Positions 57,046-64,000 of a stretch of 64,000 nt of DNA are shown piece after piece. Position 1 is the stretch's first letter; the number at the start of each line of letters is the position of its first letter. A model generated the notes under the pieces. That model was not told where the DNA came from. It saw only the letters and a program-made list of their open reading frames with translations, and did not search any database. Position numbers and translations under genes: made by a program. Origin of the DNA: Winogradskyella ouciana (GTDB taxonomy: Bacteria; Bacteroidota; Bacteroidia; Flavobacteriales; Flavobacteriaceae); contig NZ_WJYA01000008.1 of NCBI RefSeq assembly GCF_009709615.1, positions 1-64,000 on the forward strand. The letters run 5' to 3'.

Positions 57046-57672
57046 ATGATAAGATTGGCACTTATAGAAGATGATTTACTGATTCAAGATAGCTTGAACG
57101 ACTTTTTTAATGCCCAAGATAATATCAATTGCATACAGACCTCTGCTTCCGTTGAGCACTTTTTAGAATACATTTCAGAATTAGAACATCAACCGGAAAT
57201 TATCCTTTTGGATATAAATCTATTGGGCATATCTGGTATTGAAGGTATTCCGTTGCTATTGGATAAATTGCCAGACACCGATATTATTATGCTAACGACT
57301 TTTGAAGATAATGACAGTATTTTTAAAGCATTATGTGCTGGCGCCTGTTCATATTTATCCAAAAAAACACCACTAAAAAAAATAAAGGAAGCTATTGAGG
57401 TTGTGCATAAAGGTGGTTCTTATATGTCTCCTTCCATTGCCCGAAAAATAGTTAACCGGTTTGCACCAAAACGAAACAAAATTGAGATTTTAACGCCACG
57501 CCAAAAAGAAATCGTTGATGGTATCGTTGCAGGAAAAAGTTACAAAATGATAGCTGATGATTTGTTTGTTTCACTAGACACAGTAAGAAGTCATATCAAA
57601 AACACCTATAAAGCCCTTAAGATTAACAGTAAAGCTGAATTGATAAAAAAGGCTTATGACAATGAGATATAA
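57046..57672 (+). CDS. LuxR/NarL-type response regulator
   Basis: 208 aa from ATG 57046, which starts the receiver domain as usual (MIRLALIEDDLLIQDSL); an in-frame ATG at 56989 would add 19 residues without homology. Receiver aspartate is near 55 in EIILLDINLLGISGIEG. A LuxR-type helix-turn-helix covers about 142-205 (LTPRQKEIVDGIVAGKSYKM and DTVRSHIKNTYKALKINSK). It should be phosphorylated by the kinase upstream, and may bind the two palindromes. Confidence 0.93.
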   Translation: MIRLALIEDDLLIQDSLNDFFNAQDNINCIQTSASVEHFLEYISELEHQPEIILLDINLLGISGIEGIPLLLDKLPDTDIIMLTTFEDNDSIFKALCAGACSYLSKKTPLKKIKEAIEVVHKGGSYMSPSIARKIVNRFAPKRNKIEILTPRQKEIVDGIVAGKSYKMIADDLFVSLDTVRSHIKNTYKALKINSKAELIKKAYDNEI

Positions 57673-57680
57673 TTTAGTTT

Positions 57681-58313
57681 TTACACCACTCTCATTAAAC
57701 GCTTAAACCGTCTTCTAAAAACCCTGAATTTCTTTTTTACTTTAGAACCTGAGGATACAGTAAATTCAACTTCATTCTTTACAAGTCCTAGCCTACCAGA
57801 CATAAATTCGCGCCAAAAGATATTGTAAAGCATGTTGGGCTTTCCTTTATGTGAAATGGAACAATTCATCGCAATCTTTTTATAGCTTTTTTCTACTGAA
57901 AATTTAAGATCATCTTCTAAGTTGACCACGAAAAACGAAGATACCGTTTCAACAGTTGCTATTGGAATATCACCAACAAGATCTTGAGGGATGCTAAAAA
58001 ACAGGACTAGGTTTTTGACATCCAACTTAGTTCTGTCTTCCCATCCAGTCACTCTTTCAGCCCAAGTAGTTACTCTATTTTTTGCCCATTCCTCTCTCAT
58101 AACAAAATGATGGACTTCTGGTTCAACATCTTCTGTTTCTTTGACTAAACGATTATACTCCTCAATATGTTGATTGCAGAATTTTTTATTGACGTTATAC
58201 AAACAGTATCCTATATCATGAGCAGATTCAATAAGCTCATCCCAATCGTTATTATTTAGAGAATAACATGTTAGGCAAAAGAAAAGTGTAAGAAGAGTAA
58301 TTAAAGACTTCAT
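57681..58313 (-). CDS. Hypothetical secreted protein, 210 aa
   Basis: Signal peptide (MKSLITLLTLFFCLTCYSLN), then a tryptophan-rich helical first half (EEWAKNRVTTWAERVTGWED) and a second half that looks beta-rich, ending in a very basic tail KKKFRVFRRRFKRLMRVV. No family recognised. It converges with the response regulator gene 8 bp away and lies downstream of asnB on the same strand, but a terminator separates them. Confidence 0.7.
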   Translation of the reverse strand: MKSLITLLTLFFCLTCYSLNNNDWDELIESAHDIGYCLYNVNKKFCNQHIEEYNRLVKETEDVEPEVHHFVMREEWAKNRVTTWAERVTGWEDRTKLDVKNLVLFFSIPQDLVGDIPIATVETVSSFFVVNLEDDLKFSVEKSYKKIAMNCSISHKGKPNMLYNIFWREFMSGRLGLVKNEVEFTVSSGSKVKKKFRVFRRRFKRLMRVV

Positions 58314-58328
58314 GTCATGAAAATAAAA

Positions 58329-58351
58329 AAACCATTCTTAACGAATGGTTT
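58329..58351 (-). terminator. Terminator downstream of asnB
   Basis: Perfect 9-bp stem AAACCATTC / GAATGGTTT with a 5-base loop and a T-run on the minus strand. Confidence 0.8.
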
Positions 58352-58374
58352 TATACACTTATTTTAACTATAAA

Positions 58375-60036
58375 TTAGTAAGCCTTGTCATGCACTTTAG
58401 CCACAGCTCTACCAGAAGGATCATTCATATTCTTAAATGCCTCATCCCATTCTAAAGCCGTTGCTGTGCTACATGCTACACTTGCTTCTTGAGGTACACT
58501 CTGTGCAGCCGCATCACTTGGAAAATGCCCTTCAAAAATAGTTCTATAATAATACTCTTCTTTGTTTAATGGTGTGTTAATTGGGAATCTAAACTTCGCA
58601 TTAGCTAATTGCTCGTCAGTCACTTCTTGTTCTACAAGTTCTTTTAACGTATCAATCCAACTATAACCTACTCCATCACTAAACTGTTCTTTCTGTCTCC
58701 AAGCTACGCTTTCTGGAATATAATCTTCAAACGCTTTACGAATGACCCATTTTTCCATACGTTCTCCGTTTATCATTTTGTCTTTTGGGTTGATGCGCAT
58801 GGCCACATCCATAAACTCCTTATCCAAAAATGGTACTCGCCCTTCAATTCCCCAAGCTGCTAAACTTTTGTTGGCTCTCAAACAATCGTACATATGGAGT
58901 TTATCCAATTTACGTACTGTTTCTTCATGGAACTCTCTTGCGTTAGGTGCCTTATGAAAATAGAGATAACCTCCAAAGATCTCATCAGCTCCCTCACCAG
59001 ACAACACCATTTTTATACCCATGGATTTGATCACTCGTGCCATTAAATACATTGGTGTTGAGGAACGAATGGTAGTGATATCATAGGTTTCAATATTATA
59101 AATCACGTCCTTAATAGCATCCAAACCTTCTTGAATGGTGAATTTTATTTCGTGATGAACCGTACCAATATGATCTGCTACTTTTTGTGCAGCCGCCAAA
59201 TCTGGAGAACCTTCCAATCCAACAGAAAAACTGTGTAATTGTGGCCACCACGCTTTTTCTTTGTCATCGGCTTCAATACGTCTTTCGGAATATTTTTTTG
59301 CAATGGCAGAGGTTACCGAAGAATCCAATCCACCAGACAACAACACTCCATAAGGTACATCACTCATTAATTGTCTATGTACAGCATCCTCTAAAGCTTG
59401 TTTAACTTCTTCAATACTCGTTTCATTTTCCTTCACAGCATCATAATCTGTCCAATCGCGTTTGTACCATCGTACCAATTCACCATCCTTACTGCTCATA
59501 TAATGTCCAGGAGGAAATAATTCAATTTTGGTGCAAACTCCTTCAAGCGCTTTTAATTCTGAGGCTACATAAAAGGTACCGTTTTTATCCCAACCCATGT
59601 ATAATGGAATAATTCCCATATGGTCTCTGGCGATAAAATATTCATCTTTCTTAACATCATAAATCGCGAATCCGAATATGCCATTCATCTCATCAACAAA
59701 ACCAACTCCCTTTTCCTTATATAATGCTAAAATAACCTCACAATCACTTTCAGTTTGAAACTTGTAATCAGGAAATTGTTGTCTCAGTTCTCTATGGTTA
59801 TAGATTTCACCATTTGCTGCTAGGATTAACTTTTTATCTTCACTGAACAATGGTTGTTTACCAGACGCTGGATCAACAATCGCCAAACGTTCATGAGCTA
59901 AAATTGCCTTATCATCACTATAAATTCCACTCCAGTCTGGTCCACGATGACGAATGGTTTTTGCCATCTCCAAAACCTGAGGTCTTAAGGTTTCACTTTT
60001 CTGTTTTATATCGAACGCACATACTATTCCGCACAT
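58375..60036 (-). CDS. asnB: Asparagine synthase B (glutamine-hydrolysing)
   Basis: 553 aa. The N-terminal glutaminase starts MCGIVCAF with the nucleophile Cys2 and shows RHRGPDWSGIYSD and ESDCEVILALYKEKG. The synthetase half has the PP-loop GVLLSGGLDSSVTSAIA near residue 235 and VLSGEGADEIFGGYLYFHKA. It makes asparagine from aspartate, ATP and glutamine in the cytoplasm. Length is usual for AsnB. Confidence 0.95.
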   Translation of the reverse strand: MCGIVCAFDIKQKSETLRPQVLEMAKTIRHRGPDWSGIYSDDKAILAHERLAIVDPASGKQPLFSEDKKLILAANGEIYNHRELRQQFPDYKFQTESDCEVILALYKEKGVGFVDEMNGIFGFAIYDVKKDEYFIARDHMGIIPLYMGWDKNGTFYVASELKALEGVCTKIELFPPGHYMSSKDGELVRWYKRDWTDYDAVKENETSIEEVKQALEDAVHRQLMSDVPYGVLLSGGLDSSVTSAIAKKYSERRIEADDKEKAWWPQLHSFSVGLEGSPDLAAAQKVADHIGTVHHEIKFTIQEGLDAIKDVIYNIETYDITTIRSSTPMYLMARVIKSMGIKMVLSGEGADEIFGGYLYFHKAPNAREFHEETVRKLDKLHMYDCLRANKSLAAWGIEGRVPFLDKEFMDVAMRINPKDKMINGERMEKWVIRKAFEDYIPESVAWRQKEQFSDGVGYSWIDTLKELVEQEVTDEQLANAKFRFPINTPLNKEEYYYRTIFEGHFPSDAAAQSVPQEASVACSTATALEWDEAFKNMNDPSGRAVAKVHDKAY

Positions 60037-60272
60037 AACTTTTTTACTTTATTATTAATTATGAAGCAAATATGATACTAAACTTTCATTTATTAAACAT
60101 TAAATAATAATATGACTACATATTATTATTTATATTAGTTAATTTAGTTAAATTTGATACTTGTAAAATATAAAATCATGCATTCTCCTATCAATCTGTA
60201 AATTTTAATATTTCATTACGACAAACACGATATTATAACCTTTAACTTTATCCAAACAAATTTTAAAAAATT

Positions 60273-60821
60273 ATGAAAACAACACGACTAATTACCACCA
60301 TTGCCTTCGCATTTACAATGTTATTATCATTTAATGCAGAAGCACAAAAATTTTCTGGACTTGACAAAAGTCCTATGGACGCAGCATCTTTTCCAAGCGA
60401 CTACAAAGATGCCAATAAACTTATCAAGGTCGTTTACAGTAGACCGCAATTAAAAGGTAGAGATATAAATGAATTAGCTAAGCCTGGAAAGGTTTGGAGA
60501 CTGGGTGCTAATGAGGCTGCAGAGTTACATGTTTATACAGATATGCAACTTAACGGAACTGATGTTGATGAAGGTACGTATACCATATATGCTATTCCTG
60601 GAGAAAAAGAATGGACTATTATTATAAGTAATGACCTAAATGTTTGGGGAAGTTATTTTTATAATGAAGAAAACGATGTGGCAAGAATTACGGTTCCGGT
60701 AACACAAGGAGACGAATCATTGGAAGCATTCTCAATAGCTTTCGAAGCATCTGATGATGGTGTACACATGCATATGGGCTGGGGAAACACTAGAGTTGCT
60801 GTACCTTTTACTAAGGATTAA
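60273..60821 (+). CDS. DUF2911 family secreted protein
   Basis: 182 aa with signal peptide ending AEAQ. The DUF2911 domain is nearly the whole mature chain: LIKVVYSRPQLKGRDINELA, KPGKVWRLGANEAAELHVYT, DEGTYTIYAIPGEKEWTIII, and a C-terminal MGWGNTRVAVPF. Common in Bacteroidota; role unknown. Own promoter is expected in the 236-bp gap after asnB; a terminator follows. Confidence 0.9.
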   Translation: MKTTRLITTIAFAFTMLLSFNAEAQKFSGLDKSPMDAASFPSDYKDANKLIKVVYSRPQLKGRDINELAKPGKVWRLGANEAAELHVYTDMQLNGTDVDEGTYTIYAIPGEKEWTIIISNDLNVWGSYFYNEENDVARITVPVTQGDESLEAFSIAFEASDDGVHMHMGWGNTRVAVPFTKD

Positions 60822-60842
60822 GTAAAAAAAAAATAGAAAATT

Positions 60843-60880
60843 AAAAAGTTCCGATCGAGTAAACTCTATTGGAACTTTTT
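60843..60880 (+). terminator. Terminator after the DUF2911 gene
   Basis: Perfect 10-bp stem AAAAAGTTCC / GGAACTTTTT with an 18-base loop. Confidence 0.75.
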
Positions 60881-60915
60881 TGTTGAATTACATTAAACTG
60901 TCTACTTAAGACTGA

Positions 60916-61548
60916 TTACGGTATGTTCAAATACTTATGCGTTTGCAAGGACACTTTCCATTTAGGGTTAGCCATGACGTAATCCACTATTTGCGGCATC
61001 ATCTTATCACGCTTGCTCCATTCGGGTTGAAGATATAGAATACAGTCATCGTTAACTTTAGCAGCTTGCTCTTCGGCAAATTTAAAATCGTCTTTATTGT
61101 AAATAATACACTTAAGCTCATTAGCTTTGTCGTAAATCTCTTCGGTAGGTAATTTTATCTTTTTTGGAGATAAGCAAATCCAGTCCCATTCACCAGTTAA
61201 TTTATAAGCACCAGAAGTTTCAATGTGAGTTTGTACTCCTTTTGCTTTCAACTGTTCTGTTAAAGGTCCCATATCCCAAGTCAGAGGTTCACCTCCAGTG
61301 ACCACAATGATATCACTGTATTTTACAGCATTATCTACTATTTTAGTGGTTTCGGTTGCTGGGTGTAATTCTGGTAACCAACTCTCTTTAACATCGCACC
61401 AATGGCAACCTACATCACAACCACCAATTCTTACAAAATAAGCTGCAGTACCTTTGTGGTAGCCTTCACCTTGAATGGTGTAAAACTCCTCCATCAATGG
61501 TAGTAAGTGACCTTGGTCTATTAATGCTTGTTTTTCTCTTCTTGTCAT
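60916..61548 (-). CDS. queE: 7-carboxy-7-deazaguanine synthase
   Basis: A radical SAM enzyme of queuosine synthesis that makes 7-carboxy-7-deazaguanine. From ATG 61548 the protein is 210 aa. The motifs are EEFYTIQGEGYHKGTAAYFV, the cluster-binding CDVGCHWCDVKESW (C-x3-C-x2-C) and VTGGEPLTWDM. The longer frame to 61641 would translate the intergenic repeat and is rejected. Confidence 0.92.
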   Translation of the reverse strand: MTRREKQALIDQGHLLPLMEEFYTIQGEGYHKGTAAYFVRIGGCDVGCHWCDVKESWLPELHPATETTKIVDNAVKYSDIIVVTGGEPLTWDMGPLTEQLKAKGVQTHIETSGAYKLTGEWDWICLSPKKIKLPTEEIYDKANELKCIIYNKDDFKFAEEQAAKVNDDCILYLQPEWSKRDKMMPQIVDYVMANPKWKVSLQTHKYLNIP

Positions 61549-61616
61549 AGTTTGCAAAGATAGTTTTTTAGCTGGAAGTTTGAAGCGTGAAGCTAGAAGT
61601 TTACGGAACGTATATG

Positions 61617-61702
61617 TTCTCGCAAAGGCGCAGAGTCGCAAAGCGAAGTTTGAAAATTATTCATAAAATCAAAACTTCGCGTCTTTGCGCCTTTGCAAGA
61701 AA
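61617..61702. repeat. Long imperfect inverted repeat between queE and ridA
   Basis: The arms 61617-61651 and 61672-61702 are built on CGCAAAGGCGCAGAGTCGC and its complement, with a 20-base loop. This looks like a common flavobacterial intergenic repeat; it could form a strong hairpin in either transcript. Confidence 0.7.
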
Positions 61703-61704
61703 TA

Positions 61705-62151
61705 CTATTTAGCCGCAATAACATCAATCTCAATACCAGCTCCACCTGCCAAACCTGAGGCGGCAAAAGTCGTTCTTGCTGGTTTTTTGGTAAAGTAAGT
61801 GGTATAAACGGAGTTAAAATCTGAAAAATCATCAATGTCTTTCAAAATCACAGTACACTTTACCACGTTGTCCAATGATAAGTCATGATGCTTTAAAACG
61901 GCTTCAATATTTTCAATGACTTGTTTGGTTTCGGCTTTAATGCCTCCAGAAACGAGTTCTCCTTTTTTATGGTCCTTGCCAATTTGGCCTGTTAGAAATA
62001 ATAAATCCTCGGTTTCTACGGCATCACTAAAGGGCACGTTGGCTCTGCTTGGTTCATGCGATTTATGAAATATAATTTCTGATTTTGAATTCTCACAAGA
62101 CTGAAAACTCAACAAAACTGAAAGGCAAAAAATTGAAAGTGTACACTTCAT
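61705..62151 (-). CDS. RidA-family lipoprotein
   Basis: 148 aa with lipobox SFQSC. The RidA domain begins at about residue 30 (NVPFSDAVETEDLLFLTGQI) and shows ETKQVIENIEAVLKHHDLSL, KCTVILKDIDDFSDFNSVY and the C-terminal ARTTFAASGLAGGAGIEIDV, where the conserved arginine of active RidA is present in the RTTF context. It is closer to classical RidA than the array copy at 45531-46049. A lipid anchor is unusual for the family. Confidence 0.88.
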   Translation of the reverse strand: MKCTLSIFCLSVLLSFQSCENSKSEIIFHKSHEPSRANVPFSDAVETEDLLFLTGQIGKDHKKGELVSGGIKAETKQVIENIEAVLKHHDLSLDNVVKCTVILKDIDDFSDFNSVYTTYFTKKPARTTFAASGLAGGAGIEIDVIAAK

Positions 62152-62210
62152 GGGAATGCGTTTTAATCTTGATTAAAATTACATTATTTTTATGCAAATT
62201 ATTTTGACTG

Positions 62211-63749
62211 ATGACGAATTCCGACAAATTCATAAAAGATATTGCCGATGGCAACACATTTAAAGGCGACTACATTACGCTCGGAGCAGCGATGCTAGAA
62301 GGTGAAACGATGACCAACTCCTACGTTAACGTACCACTAAAAACTATGAATCGTCATGGCTTAATCGCTGGTGCCACAGGAACAGGAAAAACAAAAACAT
62401 TGCAAGTTCTGGCTGAAAATCTTTCAGAAAAGGGTGTTCCTGTTTTATTAATGGATATAAAAGGGGATTTAAGTGGATTGGCAAAACCAAGTCCTGGTCA
62501 TCCAAAAATTGATGAACGTCATGAGAAAATAGGGTTACCGTTTGAACCTAAAGCCTTTCCTGTAGAGGTTTTAACGCTTTCTGAACAAGATGGAGTTAGA
62601 CTTAGAGCTACAGTTAGCGAGTTCGGACCTGTTTTAATTTCGCGAATTTTAGATGTAACGGAAACACAAGCCGGAATCATTTCGGTTATTTTTAAATATT
62701 GTGATGACAACAAATTACCGTTGTTGGATTTAAAGGATTTCAAAAAAATTCTACAATATGCCACTAATGAAGGCAAAAAAGAATTTCAGGATGCTTACGG
62801 TAGAATCTCAACCGCTTCCACGGGAGCAATCCTCAGAAAAATTATAGAAATAGAACAGCAAGGTGGTGATTTATTCTTTGGAGAAACTTCTTTTGAGACA
62901 GACGATTTATTAAGAGTTGACGAAAACGGAAGAGGCTACATTAATATCATTCGTCTTACGGATATTCAAGATAGACCAAAATTATTTTCAACATTTATGT
63001 TGAGTTTACTGGCAGAGATTTATTCGACTTTTCCAGAGCAAGGAGATAGCGGACGACCAGAACTCATTATGTTTATAGATGAAGCGCATTTAATTTTTAA
63101 TGAAGCTTCTGATGCTTTATTAAATCAAATAGAAAGCATTGTAAAACTCATTCGTAGTAAAGGTGTTGGACTATATTTTGTAACCCAAAACCCAACGGAT
63201 GTTCCTGAAGCAGTTTTGGGACAACTCGGTTTAAAAGTTCAACATGCCTTGCGAGCGTTTACGGCAAAAGATAGAAAAGCCATTAAATTGACAGCACAGA
63301 ATTATCCTGATACAGATTATTACGATACCGCAGAAGTATTGACTTCTTTGGGAATTGGTGAAGCATTGGTGTCTGCTTTGGATGAGAAAGGGAAACCGAC
63401 TCCACTTGCAGCTACCATGATGCGTGCACCAATGAGTCGCATGGATATTTTAACAGAATCTGAATTAGCAAGCCTCTTATCACAGTCTAAACTCGCTAAA
63501 AAGTACAACGAGGAAATTGACAGGGAAAGTGCTTACGAAATGTTGAACAAAAAGATAGAAGTTGCCGAAGCCGAAGAAGCCAAACGTAAAGCTGAAGAGG
63601 AAAAAGAGAAGCTTAAAAGAGCGGAATCTAAACGAAGAACCTCATCTCGAAGTAGTCGTAGAACACGACAAAATCCTATTGTAAAAGTATTATCGAGCCC
63701 AACAGTAATTAGAAGTGTTTTAGGAATTTTAACCAAAATGCTGAAATAA
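62211..63749 (+). CDS. HerA/VirB4-like ATPase (DUF853, YjgR family)
   Basis: 512 aa. Walker A GATGTGKTKTLQVLAENL is near residue 54, Walker B ELIMFIDEAHLIFNEAS near 284, followed by IRSKGVGLYFVTQNPTDVPE (sensor region) and AFTAKDRKAIKLTAQNYP. The C-terminal 60 residues are a charged helix (AEEAKRKAEEEKEKLKRAES) and a basic tail ending SVLGILTKMLK. DUF853 ATPases are widespread and their role is poorly known. The ATG at 62211 follows a 60-bp gap from the divergent ridA. Confidence 0.9.
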   Translation: MTNSDKFIKDIADGNTFKGDYITLGAAMLEGETMTNSYVNVPLKTMNRHGLIAGATGTGKTKTLQVLAENLSEKGVPVLLMDIKGDLSGLAKPSPGHPKIDERHEKIGLPFEPKAFPVEVLTLSEQDGVRLRATVSEFGPVLISRILDVTETQAGIISVIFKYCDDNKLPLLDLKDFKKILQYATNEGKKEFQDAYGRISTASTGAILRKIIEIEQQGGDLFFGETSFETDDLLRVDENGRGYINIIRLTDIQDRPKLFSTFMLSLLAEIYSTFPEQGDSGRPELIMFIDEAHLIFNEASDALLNQIESIVKLIRSKGVGLYFVTQNPTDVPEAVLGQLGLKVQHALRAFTAKDRKAIKLTAQNYPDTDYYDTAEVLTSLGIGEALVSALDEKGKPTPLAATMMRAPMSRMDILTESELASLLSQSKLAKKYNEEIDRESAYEMLNKKIEVAEAEEAKRKAEEEKEKLKRAESKRRTSSRSSRRTRQNPIVKVLSSPTVIRSVLGILTKMLK

Positions 63750-63769
63750 ACATAAACCTAAATCAAACC

Positions 63770-64000
63770 ATGAAAAAAACCTTAATCGTTGTGCTCATAT
63801 GTACAATCTTAGTAGCTAGTTGTGCCAAAGACACACCACCAGATCCATTTTTAATCCAAAAGCACAACATTGGTTTGCTAACGGACTCAACTCAGGTAAA
63901 GGAGTTGGATTCTATATTCAAAAATGATTCGGTAGTAAGATATATTGCCGGAGATGAGTTTGCAGGAGCTGTTAACACTATTGAGATTTTTGAAAAAAAT
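63770..64000 (+). CDS. Lipoprotein, 5' part (continues beyond window)
   Basis: The first 77 codons are open to the window edge. The lipobox is VASC in MKKTLIVVLICTILVASCAK. The mature part PDPFLIQKHNIGLLTDSTQV is not assigned. It starts 20 bp after the HerA-like gene and may be co-transcribed. Confidence 0.8.
   Translation, partial: MKKTLIVVLICTILVASCAKDTPPDPFLIQKHNIGLLTDSTQVKELDSIFKNDSVVRYIAGDEFAGAVNTIEIFEKN

Noticed and set aside
61593..61835. 80-codon minus-strand frame over the queE/ridA gap
   Set aside because: It is made of the intergenic inverted repeat and the ridA gene in another frame.

Overview
The window looks like a chromosomal segment of a marine-type Flavobacteriaceae (Bacteroidota) genome. 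The signs are AT-rich DNA, few Shine-Dalgarno sequences, TAnnTTTG-type promoter boxes, a long modular secreted protein of the type IX secretion style, a TonB receptor/FecR/ECF sigma trio, a fused SecDF, outer-membrane-barrel proteins and flavobacterial intergenic repeats. I recognised no rRNA, tRNA, CRISPR array, transposase or prophage.

Layout. 1-3420: the start of a long secreted adhesin-like protein (minus strand, runs off the left edge) with CUB, PKD and P-domain-like modules and five repeats at an exact 231-bp spacing. 3431-9711: housekeeping genes (folE, cysS, yidD, lgt, a DUF192 lipoprotein), with a four-helix-bundle gene framed by a 23-bp inverted repeat between cysS and yidD, then a pair of unknown membrane proteins. 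9907-14707: secDF, a SecD-head-like small protein and mdh. 14837-22806: a DUF6588-like protein, a TonB receptor, FecR and sigma factor, a divergent repeat lipoprotein, a metalloprotease lipoprotein and a beta-barrel protein. 22918-24867: gyrB.

25175-49460 is the remarkable part: 27 intact minus-strand paralogues of the DUF6090 type plus several relics, about 24 kb. Every protein has the same roughly 45-residue start (basic helix, one membrane segment ending in QINNWN) and then a helical body of about 200 residues that differs strongly between copies. Neighbours overlap by 8 bp (ATGATTAA) or 4 bp (ATGA) or are a few bases apart, so the array reads as one or a few long operons. Two copies are almost identical in the body but differ at the otherwise conserved 5' end, which points to repeated recombination through the 5' module. 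Four copies of a hairpin element with a tiny reading frame sit in the array, each directly before a start of the FFRKIR type. Passenger genes (AtoE-type transporter, RidA lipoprotein, TerB-like protein, small coiled-coil and membrane proteins) lie at breaks in the array, some beside truncated DUF6090 relics. The function of the family is unknown to me.

49485-53816: an MBOAT acyltransferase and an SGNH-like partner directly upstream of the array, then a SnoaL-like protein and an esterase. 53886-57672: a large propeller-type sensor kinase and its LuxR-type response regulator; an identical 16-bp palindrome lies in front of each gene, probably the regulator's own operator. 57681-64000: a hypothetical protein, asnB, a DUF2911 protein, queE, a second RidA lipoprotein, a HerA-like ATPase and the start of a lipoprotein.
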